From NCBI RefSeq assembly GCF_027941835.1, contig NZ_CP116005.1:4107501-4171500 (forward strand): DNA of 64,000 bases, in the 5' to 3' direction. Numbering within the stretch: position 1 is the stretch's first letter; the number at the start of each line of letters is the position of its first letter. A model generated the notes under the pieces. It did not search any database. It had not been told where the DNA came from and was given only the letters and a program-made list of their open reading frames with translations. This document shows, piece by piece, positions 62,050 through 64,000 of the stretch. The position numbers and the translations under genes are program-made. The DNA comes from Sphingosinicella microcystinivorans. Lineage in GTDB: Bacteria; Pseudomonadota; Alphaproteobacteria; Sphingomonadales; Sphingomonadaceae.

Positions 62050-63573
62050 TCACTTCTTCGACACTGCATTGATCGCAATGCTTCCTCCCCTTCCGCCAGC
62101 AGCCTTGGCATCTCCGGTGGCTCCTGCGAGGCCTTGCAACACGTTGCCGGCACGAACGCCCGCCCAAGCCAAGGCCATGATCCAGAACGTAGGCAGTACG
62201 ATGAACATCGTGCCCGTGACAAACATCAGGAGCATGTCTCCGAAGGCGTTGTTCAGCCCCACCAGCGGGTCGAAGTTGGTGTGCGGCCGATTCCAGCCGA
62301 ACCCCCAGCCATAGAGCGCATCCAGGATCGTCGAATCGATCCAGCGCGCAAGCTGAAACCAGAAGTCCGTGAAGAAGAGCGCGAACTGCACGACGCTGAC
62401 GGTAACGACCGTCTTCAGATCGTAGGTGCCTACGACCAGCACAAGCGGGATGCAGATGACCAGCGCCATCTTGAGCAAGGCGAGGACCATGGGCAGAGAC
62501 TGTCTCACGACGTCCATGGCGGGAAACGCGGCAATCGCGCCGACGGCCATCCCAACGTCTCCCGTGGCCCGCGTCACGATGTTCGGCAAGGTCTTGTCGA
62601 TCTGGCCGCCATAGTCCGTATAGACGCTACCCTGGTTCAATTTCTGTTGCCGCGGTGACGCGATGGCGCGGATCACCGAGTCGTCCACCTCGGCCCTGCT
62701 CAGGAACCCGGCCCAGCCTGCCAGGCGATTCAACAGGTTCGGGTCCACCTGTCCCAGCAGGCGTGCCCGCAGGCCATTGCCGCCATCGGCCCACCACTGC
62801 CTGCAGGTCGGGTAGCCGCCACCGCTGCCCACCTGTGCAAGCCCCGCATCGCGGGTGCTGTCGTAGGGCCAGTCGTCGCGCGGCGTGCTTGAGCGGTAGG
62901 TGTCGTAGTAGCCGCCCGTGTCCGTGAAAAACCTCGACCCTATCCAGGTCACGTCGTGCATCTGCTGCTCATCAAGCTGAGGGCGCTGCATGAACAATTT
63001 GGCCCGCGCAGGCCCATAGCAATCCCGCGAGAAATCCGCTACTTCCTGAGCCAGTACCGGGTCGTCAATGCGGGTCGCGTCGATCTCCATGCGCATCTGC
63101 CGCAGGTCCGTGCCGCATGGGATCGCCGCCACCGAGGCGCTCGTGACGGCGCGCGAGAGCGCGTGCATGAAAGCCCACCAGACCGGCACCTTCGCCGACT
63201 GGTTGTTGATGGTGCTGAAGGACTGCGACCAGCCGGTATCCGTGGGCTGCGGCACGCTGACCTGGCACTGGGCCGAGCGCGAGCTGTCGTACTGGATGGT
63301 GTTGAGGTCCACGTCGATGAACGGGATGCCAGCGAACATCACCACCACGATGGCGACGAAGACCCGGTTCTCGATGCGCGCAGCCGAGAGCACGCCCTTG
63401 TTGCCTTCGTCGGCACCTTCCGCACGGGCCTTCAACCACTCCTGCACGATGATGGCGACGAACGGCAGCGCGAATACTCCGCTCGACACCAGCACCGCCC
63501 AGATGCCGTTGTTGACGATCCAGGACACCAGCGTCAGGTAGTACTCCAGGTAGTCGGTCGTAAAAAGCGTCAT
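62050..63573 (-). CDS. TraG N-terminal-like conjugal transfer membrane protein
   Basis: The 507-residue protein begins with helices (YLEYYLTLVSWIVNNGIWAVLVSSGVFALPFVAIIVQEWLKAR) and has others at about 75-95, 345-385, 395-415 and 450-480. A periplasmic domain with several Cys residues lies between. The layout is that of the TraG-like mating-pair-assembly protein of GI-type type IV secretion systems. It faces the DUF3742 gene tail to tail, as in ICEclc-type elements. Confidence 0.85.
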   Translation of the reverse strand: MTLFTTDYLEYYLTLVSWIVNNGIWAVLVSSGVFALPFVAIIVQEWLKARAEGADEGNKGVLSAARIENRVFVAIVVVMFAGIPFIDVDLNTIQYDSSRSAQCQVSVPQPTDTGWSQSFSTINNQSAKVPVWWAFMHALSRAVTSASVAAIPCGTDLRQMRMEIDATRIDDPVLAQEVADFSRDCYGPARAKLFMQRPQLDEQQMHDVTWIGSRFFTDTGGYYDTYRSSTPRDDWPYDSTRDAGLAQVGSGGGYPTCRQWWADGGNGLRARLLGQVDPNLLNRLAGWAGFLSRAEVDDSVIRAIASPRQQKLNQGSVYTDYGGQIDKTLPNIVTRATGDVGMAVGAIAAFPAMDVVRQSLPMVLALLKMALVICIPLVLVVGTYDLKTVVTVSVVQFALFFTDFWFQLARWIDSTILDALYGWGFGWNRPHTNFDPLVGLNNAFGDMLLMFVTGTMFIVLPTFWIMALAWAGVRAGNVLQGLAGATGDAKAAGGRGGSIAINAVSKK

Positions 63574-63588
63574 GGCGCGGCTCCCTCT

Positions 63589-63936
63589 TCAGCTCTGCAT
63601 CAGCAGGCTGGCTTCCAGCGCCACGATGGCGACGACGCCGGCGATCTCGCTGCGCACCAGGCGTCGCCGCGCTTGCGCGTCTTCCTCGCGGGCCAGCAGC
63701 CGGCGGCGCATCCAGACCCAGCCATAGACCGTCGCGCCGTACAGGCACAGCCGCCACACCAGGAAGTAGCCCGCGCTGGCAGCCAGCCACCGCTCCCAGC
63801 CGGCAACGCTGCCGACGAGGTAGATGCCGACGAGATTGGCGCCCACGGCCGCGGCGATGATGACCACCGCCAGGAGCAGCGCCTTTGCCGCGCGCCGGCT
63901 GAAAAGCCAGCGCGGGCGCAGCCAGGCCGCGTTCAT
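63589..63936 (-). CDS. Small ICE membrane protein
   Basis: The 115-residue protein has three hydrophobic segments (ALLLAVVIIAAAVGANLVGIYLVGSVAG, WLAASAGYFLVWRLCLYGATVYGWVW, GVVAIVALEASLLM) and basic loops. It lies between the TraG-like gene and another transfer gene, a position occupied by a short membrane protein in ICEclc/PFGI-1-type type IV clusters. Its ATG overlaps the upstream stop (ATGA). Confidence 0.75.
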   Translation of the reverse strand: MNAAWLRPRWLFSRRAAKALLLAVVIIAAAVGANLVGIYLVGSVAGWERWLAASAGYFLVWRLCLYGATVYGWVWMRRRLLAREEDAQARRRLVRSEIAGVVAIVALEASLLMQS

Positions 63937-64000
63937 GGCGTGCCTCCCGGGTTGCCCCGCTGCAACCGATCGAGGCGGTCGGGCACCGGGTCGCCTTCGT
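63933..64000 (-). CDS. 3' end of the next ICE transfer gene, partial
   Basis: The last 21 codons (EGDPVPDRLDRLQRGNPGGTP, stop at 63933-63935) are visible. By position this should be the ICE protein that precedes the small membrane protein in PFGI-1-type elements, but the fragment is too short to identify. Confidence 0.5.
   Translation of the reverse strand, partial: EGDPVPDRLDRLQRGNPGGTP

Noticed and set aside
23152-64000. Transmissible locus of stress tolerance (heat-resistance island)
   Set aside because: Considered because of the ICE setting and stress genes, but no small heat-shock proteins, ClpK, FtsH, YfdX-like or KefB-like genes are present.

Overview
The window is a composite of mobile DNA in what looks like a sphingomonad (Alphaproteobacteria, Sphingomonadaceae). 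Evidence for the host is the GC-rich left third: a Trb-type conjugation module of the kind found on sphingomonad and rhizobial elements (VirD2-like relaxase with a DUF3363 tail, S26 peptidase TraF, lytic transglycosylase, DUF736, DUF2285), a LuxR/LuxI/PhyH quorum-sensing locus, and a lasso-peptide cluster whose precursor resembles sphingonodin. No rRNA, tRNA or CRISPR array was seen.

Layout. 1-1495: end of an IS21-family element that has cut off the hipB antitoxin, leaving hipA (1561-2886) and an HNH nuclease gene. 3871-14215: mobilisation genes of the sphingomonad element, with a DNA methyltransferase, a nucleotidyltransferase-HEPN protein and an AbiEi/AbiEii toxin-antitoxin pair. 14741-19132: two LuxR-type regulators, an AHL synthase, a PhyH dioxygenase and a GntR regulator. 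19233-22998: lasso peptide precursor, B and C proteins, a duplicated scrap of the C gene, and the C-terminal third of an isopeptidase gene.

At about 22996-23151 the isopeptidase stops abruptly and a second, foreign element begins. It starts with a tyrosine integrase and continues past the right edge with core genes of an ICEclc/PFGI-1-type conjugative element (MobH relaxase, DUF3742, TraG-like protein), so its donor was probably a beta- or gammaproteobacterium. The lasso isopeptidase gene is the probable casualty of this integration.

The cargo of the second element is the most striking part. From the outer-membrane efflux gene (start 52957) down to a thymidine/AMP-phosphorylase-type gene (end 26660) every cargo gene lies on the minus strand, mostly with overlapping or short junctions. 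Read as chemistry the set is: beta-CASP RNase-like metallo-hydrolase, nucleoside/NMP phosphorylase, PRPP synthetase, phosphoketolase, acetate kinase, MaoC-phosphate acetyltransferase fusion, acetoacetyl-CoA reductase, PHA synthase, phasin, a DUF3141 protein with a histone-like tail, a universal stress protein, a glutamate symporter, a lipid A deacylase-like protein and an ABC-2/HlyD/TolC exporter. A coherent reading, which is inference, is an energy-stress module that turns RNA-derived pentose phosphates into acetyl phosphate, then into ATP or polyhydroxybutyrate. A divergent TetR gene, a sigma70-like promoter, an FNR/ANR-like box and an inverted repeat sit at its head. In this copy an IS3-family element (30121-31385, 4-bp target duplication) splits the phosphoketolase gene, so the module is probably broken at that step.

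The right end (57124-64000) holds IS66 debris, a 5'-truncated AAA ATPase gene, the MobH relaxase, an antitoxin/RES-toxin pair with its own promoter, and ICE transfer genes.
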